Positions 22,791-34,472 are shown, numbered from the stretch's first letter. The stretch: 64,000 nt of DNA from Atherinomorus stipes (GCA_023101725.1 JALJCO010008632.1:54901-118900), one strand, 5' to 3'. Program-made: numbers and translations. The notes: generated from the letters alone by a model not told the origin.

Positions 22791-24020
22791 TACATATGTT
22801 ATATGCTATGCTACTTACATACAGAAGCACATAATCATAATTCAGGTTTTATTTTATGGTTTCTGTTATTGAACGTTTATTTGCTTGCTCCTGGACAATT
22901 CTCTGCTCATATTTCTGTAACTAACACATGACTCCTTTTTATTGGAACTTATCACTCGAGCCTGTGTTGGTTTTATGGTCATGCGGCTTTGTTTGATGGC
23001 TTCTTTCTTTATCATCACTATCTGTCAGCGTGGTACTTTTACTCTTTTTTTACAGTCGACTCACTACTTTCACAATCTGTCACAGATGCCACTTTCTGTG
23101 GCTGTTTACAGTTTGCGTAAAAACGAAAGCAGAGTTCCCATGGACGGAACTCCGCGTCTCATCCCAATCGTGCATTTTCCTTACAAATATGGCTCCGTTC
23201 TAAAGGAAATAACCAATTTTCTGACAGTAGAAGATTTACTGTTACAACAAAGAAATGATCCTCCAAACCTGCATTTACTGACTTCTGATGATAAGTTTAA
23301 CAAGATCTGGTGGGTTACCAGCTAGGTCAAAGGCTGTCATGCTATTAGCTGCATGAATCCACATTCATGCTAATTAAACTCTGGTAAGAAACGTGGTTGA
23401 TCATATTTGTTCTGAGAGGAATTCATATTCCCTGTCTTTGTTGTAATGCTAATGCATCTTCACTCTATAAGGCCTAAAGTCTGGTACAGCAGTTTCTTCT
23501 TTTTGCTCTTTTTTTTCCCTGCTACTTGTCATTGTTGCCACCCCACAAACCCTTTCAAAGTGAGTTAAAATGGAGCAAAATGAGCGAGAGGACGAGCAGT
23601 TCCAGTAGCTGCAGGTCTGGGTGGATGTTTGTGTTTTCCCACTGACCCACCACCTCGTACAGCTCTTCTCTGCTGTAAACAAACAGATCTGAAAGGACAT
23701 CTAGTGTGTGATTAGACTGATCTAACTTTAAGCTTCTACATCTGAACGTAAATAAACAGAGAACTCATTTTCTTCCAAGGAAACCTTTACCAGAAGAACT
23801 GGAATGTTAACATTCATTTTTACATTTTCACTTCTCGTGTTCTTTCAAGTCACTGCTTTTCTCCAAAGTCTCCAAAATCACTCTGCTTCACATTTGCCAT
23901 TTATGTCCTGCCTTCATGCCGCTGAAACTTCCCTTACACACTTTCCTTTTTATTTGACTGTTTTAAATGTGTTTTTACATATTCTTTTTAACACTTCTAC
24001 TGTTTTTATTTCCCTTTTAA
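22791..24020. other. No gene recognised
   Basis: The forward frame 22942-23325 (127 codons) and the minus frame 23449-23700 have no recognised motif or supporting structure. Confidence 0.35.
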
Positions 24021-24497
24021 AGGTACTCAGTGTAAAAAGAAACTAAGGTCAATGGCAGAGAAATTTAATATATAATCTAAAACTTTGTTTCTGTTGATGT
24101 GTAATCACTTCACAAGAATAAGTGTTTTGTGTTTATTTTCTTGGAATGAATCATATATCTACTTGCTGGGGTTGTTGCTGAACGATCTGTTCAGGAAGCA
24201 CGTCCGTAACATCGGCTCATCTGCACATGTGCAGAAAGGAATACTTTCCTGTTGCTGTTGAATCAGCTGGATTTAGGAAAATAAAAACTTCCATCCTTAA
24301 TAATAATAATCAAAAAGTAACAGATGGGGAAATGATTATTGGTTTTAAGGTGATGAATGCTGCACTGAAATTAAAATGGCTGCAGATGTTTTGTATATGT
24401 GATTTTGGTCCCTTAAAGTTGCCAATTAAATTGTCAGATTACCACATAGATTAATACACAGGTATTAATGTATTGGAAAGTGTTATACAAACATAAT

Positions 24498-24704
24498 TTC
24501 ACTCCACACAATATGATATTTTGGAATAATAGATATATTCTACGTAAATGAAAATCGGGACTGGGAGGAAAAAATGGTGTGGGCCATCGTTCACTTAATG
24601 GATACAAATGGTGACATTTTAGATTACAGAGATTTTAATAGCAAATTTAATTTAGACGTCCACAGAAAGTTTCTGTCTGTAGTGCAGGCTGTTAAACCTG
24701 GTTA
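24498..24704 (+). pseudogene. L1-like LINE ORF2 C-terminal fragment
   Basis: The forward frames give WEEKMVWAIVHLMDTNGDIL then DYRDFNSKFNLDVHRKFLSV and stop at about 24704. This pattern (W-KGI--hhDL---G-Fh-a--F--Kf) is the C-terminal tail of vertebrate L1 ORF2. It is short, without RT motifs, and lies between inverted arms. Confidence 0.45.
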
Positions 24705-24770
24705 AAGGAATGTTACAGTATTCTAACATAAAAAGGATGTGATGGGAAACTAAACCATAGACTATTTTCT

Positions 24771-24821
<51 letters not shown>

Positions 24822-24895
24822 TATATATATATATATATGTATATATTTAACATGTTATATATAGTATATTATATAATATATAATATTAATTTTAC
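24771..24895. repeat. (TA)n-rich tract
   Basis: Long TA dinucleotide runs with ACACAG and TTAACATG interruptions at the centre of the inverted-repeat element. Confidence 0.9.
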
Positions 24896-25488
24896 TTCAG
24901 CATTCATCACCTCAAAATCAATAATGTCCATTCCCCCATCTGTTACTTTTCTTTTTTATTTTTATTATGAAGGATGGAAGTTTTATATTTTCAGGACATT
25001 GTTTTCCTAAATCCAGCTGATTCAACGGCGACCTGAAAGTATTCCTTTCTGCAAATGTGCAGATCAGGTGATGTTACTTATCGTGCTTCCTGAGCAGATC
25101 ATACAGCGACAGGTTGCACATGCATGGAGGCTGCCATATTTGTTCCACCATTTTTACTCCGGTGTCCCTGAATGGACAAAACAATATGTGTTTTGTCAAT
25201 GTGTGTTTAAAACTGCTGTACCAGTTTTTTTAGTGGGAGTTAAAACACCGTTTGGGATCAGGAATGTCTTAAAATTCATGAAAAGTAGTTACTCATTGTA
25301 CAGTAGCTACACCTATTACCACTGGATACACTGAAAACATCTTTATGTCTGGGGAAATTTTGGCCATTCATAGCCACCGTACATTCACAGTGGTGCTTGG
25401 AATATGAAGTTATTTGAAAGAAAAAATAAAATTCAAATACCCACCTTTACCACTAGATGTCAGTAATTTTTACATATTGTACCTTTAA

Positions 25489-26919
25489 GGTTTTATTATG
25501 TAATGTAGCACTTTGGTCAACTTTGTTTTTAAAGTGTGTTATAAATAAAGTTGCAGTTGCAGTTACACACAATCATCTGCAGGAAGGATGTTTATGATGA
25601 AGTAGGAACCTGATGAATGAATGAATTATGTAAACTGTAAAAGTACGTAAAAAAGATAATCCATGAACTTTTAGAAGACAGGTGAAAGCTGGAGCCACCT
25701 GTCTCCGAGGTGCAGAGTGAGAGAAAACTGCCATCTGTTGCAGGTGGTTGGAACGAGAGGAAGTGGAAAAAACAGATTAGATGACAATCATGTTGATAAT
25801 CAGAAGAAACAACTAACACTGAGCAGGTTAGACCGGCTAAAGCAGAAACACATCCGGATATGAGCAGAGAGTGTAGCAGGGGGATGCAGGACGGAAGGGC
25901 TTCAGAGCAACACGGAAAACCACAACAGGTTTTTCATTATTTATGTTTGTTTGTTTTTTCTTTGTTTTAAATGTAAACTAGCCTGTAGAAGCTGAACCTT
26001 TAATCCCAGTCAGCCTCCAGACATCATGTGGTCAGATTGAGGCTAAAATGATGTAAAATGAATGTCTATAGCACCATAAGGACCAAACCGAACCAGAAAC
26101 CAGAATTTATTACTAACAGAACTTTGTAGAAATACCAGCAGATCAACAGTGAAGCATTTTCTCTTCCACATATCATCTCTCAACTCTTGGCTTTCAGGCT
26201 TTGAAACAAACACAACAGAATCTATTTCCATGTTTCTACTTTTTTCCTCATTTCCAGTTATTTCTGCTTCTATTTACCTTCAATCCTCACAAACCAACTC
26301 CAACTCAGCTGCATCAGAAAGCTCTTATTTCTTTATTCCAGCCATAGAGGAGCATTATTTTCCTTCTTTTCAGACTCACATATAACTTTCTGCTCACTTG
26401 ATGATCTTTGGCTGCTACTGATTGGCAGGGGTGTCACGATTCTTTTTAAAGAATCTGCCTTTACTTTCCTGCCCGAGATTCGTGAAGTTGTCAGGAGTGA
26501 AGTTCACACACAAAGTTGAGGTTTTTTTTTTTCTGCTCCTGTTATAATCCAACCACTTCTGGCAAGTCGATTCGTCCAGTACAACAAACTCCCACGCTGA
26601 ACGCAACCACATTTTCCCAACTTGCCGTCCTGATTGGTGCCACCTCGTTGCGTGTTCCCATGTAAGTCAGTTATGTGAAAGCCTGACAAGGCCGGTTAAG
26701 GCCTGAATATTCATATATATAACTCAAATATGCACAAATGAAGAAAAAAACGACTTAAATGAAGTCTTATGAGGAAATAACACAGTAACATGCTGAAAAG
26801 CTCTTAAAAGTAAATTTTTTCATGATGGGGCTCCTTTAAGTTGAATTACTGAAATACAAAAACTTTTTCCAGATATTCTAATTTTTTGGGTAGTACCTGT
26901 ATAAACCCAGATCTATGAC
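25489..26919. other. No gene recognised; possible hAT-type end near 26428
   Basis: GGCAGGGGTGTCACGATTCT at 26427 resembles a hAT-like terminus, and CTCCTTTAA at 26831 resembles a TTAA-element right end. Neither partner was found. The short frames on both strands are uninformative. Confidence 0.35.
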
Positions 26920-27045
26920 TAATCTAAATAGCGCCCAAAGGAGTCAGAGTGATGCAGAAATGTTACTGGTGAATAAATGCACGTATAAATTCCTAGAAAT
27001 AAGGTCCAGGTTGAAAAAAAGTTAAAGTTGTTCTTTAACAACCCA
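26920..27045. mobile_element. TTAA MITE family D, right end
   Basis: GGAGTCAGAGTGATGCAGAA, GTGAATAAATGCACGTATAA, then CTAGAAATAAGGTCCAGGTT and TTCTTTAA match the right end of the element at 61223-61873. The left half is missing. Confidence 0.65.
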
Positions 27046-27353
27046 ATTGGCTACCCTGCAATTTTCTATGGCCACCCCTAAAAAAAGTGTCTGCAGGTCA
27101 TGGACATGGTGTCCAGGAAGGGAAGTCTTCATGATGGTTTCATGGTAAATGAATGTTTACACTAAACAGCTGTTCATGAACTCCTGCACTTATCTGAACT
27201 ACTGGAAACGATAAAGCCGTCCAGGAATTTTAGGTGAACTTGTTCGGACTTGTCTAACACTGTCATGTGATCCAGAAATCAGACATGGAAGCAGATGCTT
27301 TATCTTGTGCAGTAACACGCACACTGCTGCTGGACGGGGCAGAATTTTCATAA
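27046..27353. other. No gene seen
   Basis: Short frames only, no repeats recognised. Confidence 0.4.
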
Positions 27354-27392
27354 ATTTGCATATTTGCATAGTATTTGCATTTGCATTTGCAT
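27354..27392. promoter_or_regulatory. Five tandem POU octamer words (ATTTGCAT)
   Basis: ATTTGCAT, the complement of the POU/Oct octamer ATGCAAAT, occurs at 27354, 27362, 27373, 27379 and 27385; the last three overlap by two bases. The word count is seen directly. Whether it is a regulatory site or a short TTGCAT microsatellite is not decided by sequence. Confidence 0.45.
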
Positions 27393-28432
27393 TCCATTTC
27401 TGTTTAATTGTGTCATAGTACAGTTGTGGAGGGGAAAGCCCAGGGGTTGTTAGTGATTACACAACCAGGAAGCTGCAGCAGCAGCTGGTGAAGAGCCCCC
27501 AGCTCTAGGGAGGGAAACTGTAGCAGAGGTTTCTCACCAGGCAGCTGGCCTAAAACCAACAGCTGAATTCACAGTTAATGAAAAAGCTATTCTTCCTCTT
27601 TGTGCTCCTCTCCTCTGCGCTTGCTTATTTGATCTAAAGGTGGAAACCACAGAGAAAATCCTGGGCTTTTTCATGTGTCGACAAAGATTATGACACCAAA
27701 TAGTCAGGAAATGCCCAAACCCTTTGTTTTCACTGGGTTTTCCGGATGACCTCTGCTGTTTAAATACATTCTGTTAGATGATGGGGAAGAATGACGTGCA
27801 GCATTAAACAGGTTAGAATGACCCACAAAACTTTAAGGAACTTTGAAAAAACAAAACAAAACAATTTTTACTCATCATTAGCTAAGCTCTTCACAGATGC
27901 TCAGATAACAGTATCAGGTGCATTTTTCAGGTGACTGAACTGAACTACACACCAACAACGTCAAAGGCCGTGATAAATTCTAACAAGTTTACTTAAAAAT
28001 ATTGAGGAAACTGTTTACCTTGGGAAAATTAAGTAAACAAACTTGATTGTGGAGATTAATGTGAAACTAGTACATTTGAGTGAGTTGTATTTTTTGGAAT
28101 TTGTGACCACTTTATATATCTCAGTATGGTTAAATTCTAGTCAAGATGTTATTGCTTCAATATTCAAAGTCACAAAAACTCAATACATTCTGCAACAATA
28201 AGTGGGCATTACATTAAAGATGTCACTAAGATTGCACACAATCAGTAACAGGCACAAACAGCAGTATTTAAATGAGGATTTAGCATGAGCTATTTCTTCA
28301 CCGTGGAAAGTTGGAGTGCATGTAGTAAACGTAAAATGAAGTTTCGATGGAGACAGAAATATTGATGGAATAGTTAAATCAACTGCTGTAATATAAAATA
28401 AGTATGATGATTATAAAGTAAAAAGAATAGCA
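27393..28432. other. No gene recognised
   Basis: AT-rich, no open frame of note and no repeat I recognise. Confidence 0.4.
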
Positions 28433-28623
28433 CAGGTATCCCTACTGAGCTGGAGAAGAGGCCAGTTTACGAGGACATGGATGAGGACTTGCTGTTGGAA
28501 CAAATGAAAGATAGTTTGACATCTATTACGCACAGCAAGCGTGCATGTGGCACAGTCCCTGCGGCTCCAGTGCAGCAGGTCCAGAGAGGAGAAGCACTGG
28601 GCGGATCCAAGTTTAAAATGTGA
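28433..28623 (+). other. Coding-like open segment, function unknown
   Basis: After an upstream in-frame TAA the frame stays open for about 60 codons to TGA at 28621-28623, passing ELEKRPVYEDMDEDLLLEQM and VPAAPVQQVQRGEALGGSKF. It is acidic then proline/glutamine-rich, unlike the AT-driven frames around it. The first ATG leaves only 49 codons. It may be a piece of a transposon accessory protein or an exon. I do not recognise the family. Confidence 0.3.
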
Positions 28624-28849
28624 GATTGGCAAAAAAGAAAAAAGAAAAAAAAAGGAAAATGAAAAGACACAATTAACGTCATCTTTAAACAGCAGTGGCT
28701 TCTGACTGGTTTGCTCAGAATAAGCCTGTGTTTAATAGTGATGTTTGCATGCTGATTGTTATTTGAATAATGAAAACTTGATGTGTTGCCGTCACACCGC
28801 ATGAGAAATGATTTTGACCCCATGCTGCAGGTCTGTAGTCCTGGCAGCT

Positions 28850-29772
28850 CTCTTCCAGCCAGTTGTGCATAAAGTTGCCAGTTAATACCTGCTTTTCAGA
28901 TGTGCTAAAACAGAAGCAAAAAAATAGCGCCACTATTTGTTGCACGGTTGATAAATCACATTGTGTGTGCAAAGCCGAGTTGCTTGCTGTCTCCTTCCAA
29001 TAAGTTGCACATTCTGGCAGAAGCATCCAGATTTCATATTCATCAAGGCAAAAGCAGACAAGCACACAAAATGGATAGCGGGTGCTATTTTGTCCGCTAA
29101 ACTCATTGACTGCCAGACGTTTTCAGAGCAGAGTGCTCCATATTGCCAACATTTTTAAGCATTTTCACAGATTTTCGAGAGCCACAGAACATTGTGTACT
29201 ATGCCTATGCAAACACCAAATCCTACTTAAAGAAAGCTTAGACTCTGTTCTTAAAGAACAAACAAACAAACATTTGTTTGTAGCTTTTTTGGTTGTTTAG
29301 TAATCTGCAGTAGAACATGGGGTAGTTGCAGCAAAAATGCCTGCTTTCCACCAAAAAGTTGAGAAAAAAAAGTTTTTTATGCAGCAATGCACCTCAAGTG
29401 AAAAAGTGACTTTGATGCCATATCTTTTACTTTATTGACACCTCCACATCTGAACAGCTGTTTACTTCGAAGAAACAACAAAAACAACACTGAGAGTTTT
29501 GGTGGCATAATTATGAAATTACAGAAATAAATACAAGTGACACTTGATTTTCTCTGACAAGCTCCGCCAGAGTGTCCTGCAGTTCCCCTCATTAATGAGC
29601 TATCTCATTGCCCTCCAATATATTGTAGACGTTAATTGGGGGTGAACAGCCAGTGAGTTAACAGGTGCAATCCTTGTTGCATCCTGTTGGTAAATCAGCT
29701 GTGGCCAATTATTGCAGGTGCAACCAAGTTAGCGCTTGTTTTGGTACAAGCAAACCTTTTGTAAATCAGGGC
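28850..29772. mobile_element. Harbinger-like element, right end present
   Basis: The minus strand from 29772 begins GGCCCTGATTTACAAAAGG, a terminus typical of fish PIF/Harbinger elements. The stretch 28930-29150 (GCAGAAGCATCCAGATTTCA, GCAGACAAGCACACAAAATG) resembles their interiors. The left terminus was not found. Confidence 0.4.
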
Positions 29773-30590
29773 CAGAGACTGCTGTTGCCATGGAGACAAG
29801 CATGACCTGCCGGGAAGAAATGGTCCTGACAGCCTCCAGGGGGCGTCTGAAACGGCCAGACTCCTGCAGCAGCACAGCGCAAACTGCTAGCAGATAAAAA
29901 CAAAACTGTAGAATGCGCATTTTCTTGTGTGCAGGCTCTGATAAGAAAGCTCTCATTTCTCATTGTGCAATGTTTTTTTTGTCTGTGTGGGAAAACTGGA
30001 AGAATGTGCTCTTCCTTCCCACACAGCTGCAGGCCGGCAACCTGTTGGCTGCTCCAGTCCTGCCCAACAAGGCTTGGCCTACTAAACTTTAACTCTGGCA
30101 GGTGAGAACGTTTCCTCTATAGGCTGTTAGGACTGTCAGTCAACACAGGCTCATACCATTCTGGATGATGAATGAAGGCTAGACTAACAAAGCTCTTTCT
30201 CCAAACAAAACCCATGTTAATGGTGTGATAAGACACTGAACAGTCCGGAAAGCAACAGCAGAGCTCATCGTCTCTTGGATCGTTTACACTGATTATTCCT
30301 TTATGAGCATCAAATCTTTTCCACAACTTTTCCACCTATTAACAACCAGGGATTCTAATAATAACATCACTTTAATAGTTAATTCTGTTTTCCACCTTTT
30401 ATTTTGTCAGGTGAAGCAGTGACTTCCTGCCAGCTTCTTTTTTTCTTTTATTGTACAGTTGAGTTGGTGACAAACTCTGAAAAAACAAATCAACCAGCAG
30501 AAAATGAACAGAAAAACTCAAATAAGCAAAGAAAACACAAAAATATGAAAAGGTAAACAAAACAAAGCTGATATTGGTAGATCAGATCAA
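29773..30590. other. No gene recognised
   Basis: Short overlapping frames on the minus strand (29729-29963, 30117-30335) without motifs. Confidence 0.35.
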
Positions 30591-30689
30591 ACGAACTGGA
30601 AGGTGTGGAGTACTGACACCTAGATTAATCAGTTTGACCAGTAATGAAAGACAGGAAACAAAGGCTCTGGCTTACGTTCAGGAAGTAGT

Positions 30690-31045
30690 GGAGCTGTGAA
30701 TAAAGCCCATAAAAGCTTTGTAGGTGGAATTCTTTCCCATTTTTGCTTGACACAACTTCAGTTGTTCAACAGTCCAGCGTCTCCATTGTCGTATTTTGGG
30801 CTTCATAATGCACCACACATTTTCAATGGGCGACAGGTCTGGACTGCAGGTAGGCCGGTTTATTACCCTCACTCTTTTACTACGGAGCTATGCTGCTGTA
30901 TCAAGTGCAGAATGTTGCTCAGCATTGTCTTACTGAAATAAGCAGGGACGACCCTGAAACAGACCCTGCTTGGATGGCAGCATGTGTTGCTCAAAATCCT
31001 GGATGTATCTTTCAGCACTGATGATGTCGTCACTTTTCGCTGTAT
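30690..31045 (-). pseudogene. Tc1-type transposase C-terminal half, minus strand
   Basis: The minus strand reads SAERYIQDFEQHMLPSKQG, GRPCLFQ-DNAEQHSALDTA, then NRPTCSPDLSPIENVWCIMK and RRWTVEQLKL. These are the second Asp block and the Glu block of the DDE transposase. Exactly 34 residues separate the Asp of QDNA from the Glu of PIENVW, the DD34E spacing of the Tc1 group. Two in-frame stops (before DNA and after DTAA) and a frameshift disable it, and the N-terminal DNA-binding half is missing. Its low-coordinate end runs into the element's terminal repeat. Confidence 0.85.
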
Positions 31046-31048
31046 GTT

Positions 31049-31112
31049 TTTAATTTGGACCCCAGGAAGACTAACTGCTTGCCATGGCAACAGCTAATGG
31101 GGATCCTTATTA
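31049..31112 (+). mobile_element. LINE 3' tail fragment
   Basis: TTGGACCCCAGGAAGACTAA, then ACAGCTAATGGGGATCCTTA, a common fish LINE 3' end. It interrupts the Tc1 element upstream of the legible transposase. Confidence 0.5.
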
Positions 31113-31149
31113 CCCCTTCGCTGTTTTTTGGGTGGCTGTTTGCTCCTCT

Positions 31150-31325
31150 CATAATTGCTGTGTTGTTTGTGGGGCGCCCGTTGGGGGGGTGGGTGCCTGG
31201 GTTGTTTTGGGTTGGGGTGTTTTGCTTGCCCTTTTTTTTGTTGGGTGGTGTGGGTTCCGTGGTGTTTTGTCTTTCCCCCGTTGTGGTGGGGGGGGGGTTG
31301 TTTGGGGGGTTTTGGGGGGGGGAAA
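31150..31325. repeat. G/T-rich low-complexity stretch
   Basis: Multiple G runs of 6-10 and T runs with few A. Three overlapping frames are open only because of the composition. It could be a LINE 3' UTR G-tract or poor consensus sequence. Confidence 0.6.
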
Positions 31326-31575
31326 TGAAAAATTACAGCTGGTAAGCTGCCTGTGCCATGGCCATTAACAAGCATACTGCTCCTTTACAGATGCTGGCTT
31401 TTGAACTTTGTGCTGGTAACAGTCTGGATGGTCATTTTCTACTTTTGCCTGGAAGACACGACGTCCATGATTTCAACAACCCCAACCCCGAAAGCCTTTG
31501 TTTCCTGTCTTTCATTATTGGACAAACTGATTAATCAGGCAAGCCTGGCCATTGTCGTCGTGGTTACTGAGGTCA

Positions 31576-31690
31576 GGTAGCTTGTAGTCAAGACCGCTTA
31601 AACCGAGACCAAGACACTACTGCACCAAGACCAGAGAGACCAATTCAAGACCAAAACTAGTTCAGCTCAGAGACCAAAAATATTTTTTTT
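31576..31690 (+). repeat. GTCAAGACC-type MITE fragment
   Basis: GTAGTCAAGACCGCTTAAAC followed by repeated ACCAAGACC words matches the end of the MITE at 53262-53481. The partner end is not seen. Confidence 0.5.
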
Positions 31691-33036
31691 TTTTTTTTGC
31701 CATTTTGCGTGAGTTGTAGAACCTAAGCACCATACGGGGTTGAGCTGCTCAGTATAAACATGAGATTGTATTATTTCAACTACATGCACCATAATAGAGA
31801 CAGTGCATGTGGGTGTGAACTCACTATAGATGTTATCATCAGTTGGCAAAAAATCAAATATGGGTAGTAATTACATGACTGCTATTTCTACACTATTTGA
31901 GGACTGACTCTTGAGTGTTGTTAAAGACTGACATGACTGTAGACCTAGTCATCTAACAAAATAACAAGCCTGCAGCACCGCCCCCAGATACACACAGATC
32001 ACACAGGCTGCGTGGAGCCTCAGGATACTAGGAGGGCCCCCATTTCACAAGTCGTTGTATGTAAGAAAAAAAAAAAGTCATCAGGAAGGGTGGAGCGTAC
32101 CTCTGTCACAGAATGATGGGACCAGACTAATGCATGTCTTCATTACAGCATGGTTCATGCCCTTTGTTACATACATGCATTCAGTTTTTACATTTTTGGA
32201 AAAAAAAAAATCAACCTGATATTACCCAGAAGTCTTTGGGCCAAACACACCCAATGACTTCCCTCCACATTGCTAGAAAACAAGGATAGCCTTTATGTAT
32301 CAGAGACTACAGTAGTTCTGCAGGTAGCTGTGATGGCTAACACCTACAAACCTGTGAATCCATCCTCATTGTTTTTCAGGATGTTGCCGGGATTTACATA
32401 AAGAGCAGGAGTGAATCCTGAAATGACCAGAAGCTAAGAAGAAAACCTACACCCTGATGTATTGTCTCTGTTTCATACAGAATGGAGAGAAGTGTCTCCG
32501 TTTCTGAAAGTTTCAACATTTTTAGCTGCAGCTGAGTGACCCCAACATTTACATACGCTCAGCTACCGCTGACCTCCCACACTGAAAGCCCACCTCACTT
32601 CGCTCATTCCAGACAGCTTAGAGAGAAGAGCTGGGCTTTGCCTTGTTTGATATTTGATCTGATTGGTCAAGCCGTCCAAGCCCACACTCTGACCCCCGGT
32701 CCCCCTCTCCCTCGCTCCACTGCTCCGTCTCTCCACCACTGAGCGATAAGTAAGCCTGCTGGAATCCAAGAGTCGTGTTTCAGCAGCATTTCGTCTGTCT
32801 GGTTTTCACAGCGCTCATCTGTTACCTCGGACAGCCCGCACCAAACTGCAACCCGGGAAGTCAAGAGGAGGAGACAGTTTTTCTTTTACTCTCTGTCTTC
32901 ACCAGGGTCTTTACACAACAAGCATAGATGGGTGTGAACTTGCACTCAAAACCTTCCATAGTCTGGTTCATCTACTCGTTGGTAAATATCGCAGCTGTTG
33001 TTTGTCTCTGATGATTCATTAAGGAAAGGGACCCAA
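31691..33036. other. No gene recognised
   Basis: Contains poly(A) runs at 32065 and 32200 and overlapping short frames around 32536-32864. Nothing is identifiable. Confidence 0.35.
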
Positions 33037-33286
33037 CTGCACTCACTGTGGCCGACAAGGGCGTCGCCATATATCCAATCGACGCCGGAAGCCCAAAGCG
33101 GAAGTTTCTTCTTCATGTAACCTACTAAAATCTAACCCTAACCCTGACCTTCCCCTAATCCTAACCACCTGACTCCCACACGCATCTGGGTTGCAAGCCG
33201 CAGATAGATACTCTTGATGGTGTTTAACTGACTTCCAGTATGGATTGGATGTATGGCAGCACCCTTGTTGGCCATCGTAACTGCGG
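33037..33286. mobile_element. Palindromic MITE, about 250 bp, with telomere-like core
   Basis: Ends GTGGCCGACAAGGGCGTCGC (33048) and the complement of GATGGCCAACAAGGGTGCTG (33276) continue inward for about 45 bp (CATATATCCAATC / CATACATCCAATC). The core reads CTAACCCTAACCCTGACC. A telomere is not implied. Confidence 0.7.
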
Positions 33287-33479
33287 GAAGGTACTCTTGT
33301 AAAATGAGGTAAACTAAAGCTCCGCACACACTGCAAGAAGAGGTGGATCAAATCCAACGTTGGTACCTCTGTCTGAACAACACCAAACAGATTTATAAAG
33401 TATGACTCAGGCTATTGTCACATGTGGAACTGGATCTGTTTTGTGGTCTTAAGATGAGGATGAAAAAGTTCCCCTTTTC

Positions 33480-34450
33480 CAACTGCAACCACTTAACAAC
33501 CAAATAAAGGAATTTTTTAAAATTAGTAAAAGAAAAACCCGGGGGGCAGGGGAAAGATTCCAGAGATAAAAAAATGAGAAAAAAGATTTCGAAGGAAAAG
33601 GAAGTGGGAAAAGTAGATAGGAGAATAGGTAAAAAAAAAATAGAAAAAATGAAATAAAATAAATTTAAAAAGAAAAAAATTTTTACATATCTTTATCTAT
33701 TTAATCAATTAATTAATTAATTAATTAATTAATTAATTAATTAATTAATTAATTAATTAATTAATTAATTAATTAATTAATTAATTAATTAATTAATTAA
33801 TTATTTAATATTAATATCAAAAAAAAAAAAAAAGAAAAAGGGGAAGGGGAATGAATTTTATATTTAAAAAAAAAAGAGGGGGGGGGTGTTTTCTCTGTTC
33901 ATCACCTCAAAAACAAAAAAAAATAAAAAAGGAGAAAAAAAAAAAAATCTACAAAACACAGAAAAAAAAAAAAAAAAAAAAATTTTCACAAAAATTTTAA
34001 ATGGGGGATAAAAAAAGATATTGGAATCTAGTCCCCCCCCCCATTGTGCGAGACTCTGGGACGCAAAAAATGAAAAAAAACAAGGATTTAACAAAAAGTT
34101 TAGAAAAAACAGAAAAAAAGGTATACCCCACACAAAACGGCCGGAAAAAAAAATGGACAGAGGAAAATGGTAAAAAGCGGGAAAGGAAAAAACAACCAAA
34201 AAAAGAAAAAAAACTATAAAAAAAAAAAAAAAAATTATATATATCTATCCCCAAAACAAAAAAAAAAAAATAAAAAAAAATACAAAAAAGAGAAAAAAAT
34301 AGAGAGAGAAAAACGAAAAAAGAGGGAGATAAAAAAAAAAAAAAGAAAAAAAAAGAAAAAAAAAAAGAAAAAAAGGAAAGGGAAAAAAGGGAAAGATGGG
34401 AAAGGGAAAGAGAAAGAGGGGGGGCTGAAGTTACTGAGTTCTGCTTTAAG
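33480..34450. repeat. A-rich anomalous stretch
   Basis: About 970 bp of A-rich, purine-dominated sequence on the plus strand with many homopolymers (A runs up to 22, G runs of 7-9, one C run of 10) and few recognisable words. Edges are abrupt: ordinary sequence up to 33480, and a Tc1 end from 34473. Reading frames here (lysine-rich forward, phenylalanine-rich reverse) are compositional artefacts. Confidence 0.75.
33707..33803. repeat. (AATT)n microsatellite
   Basis: About 24 uninterrupted AATT units, self-complementary, within the A-rich stretch. Confidence 0.95.
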
Positions 34451-34472
34451 CTAGACACAGGGGGGAGGACTT

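Larger units (their letters stand above)
24021..25484. mobile_element. TTAA-flanked DNA element family B, 1.46 kb, with long internal inverted repeats
   Basis: TTAA at 24017-24020 and 25485-25488 bounds inverted ends AGGTACTCAGTGTAAAAA and TTTTTACATATTGTACCT. Inside, 24180-24375 is the inverted counterpart of 24893-25095. The shared words are TCAGGAAGCACG, GCAGAAAGGAATACTTTC, GAATCAGCTGGATTTAGG and AAGTAACAGATGGGG. The arms enclose a LINE-like fragment and a (TA)n tract. No transposase was recognised. Confidence 0.7.
30595..31575 (-). mobile_element. Tc1-type transposon with both ends, decayed
   Basis: The left (30620-30668) and right (31495-31545) ends are inverted: ATTAATCAGTTTG, AATGAAAGACAGGAAACAAA against TTTGTTTCCTGTCTTTCATT, ACAAACTGATTAATC. 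Between them lie the transposase relic, a LINE tail and a G/T-rich stretch. Related end sequences occur at 9660 and 34473-34620. Outer limits are approximate and a TA duplication was not verified. Confidence 0.65.

Noticed and set aside
33120..33175. Telomeric repeat (CTAACCCTAACCCT)
   Set aside because: Only two to three degenerate units, lying in the core of a palindromic MITE.
33864..34458. Phe-rich and Lys-rich frames in the A-rich stretch
   Set aside because: Homopolymer composition, no motifs.
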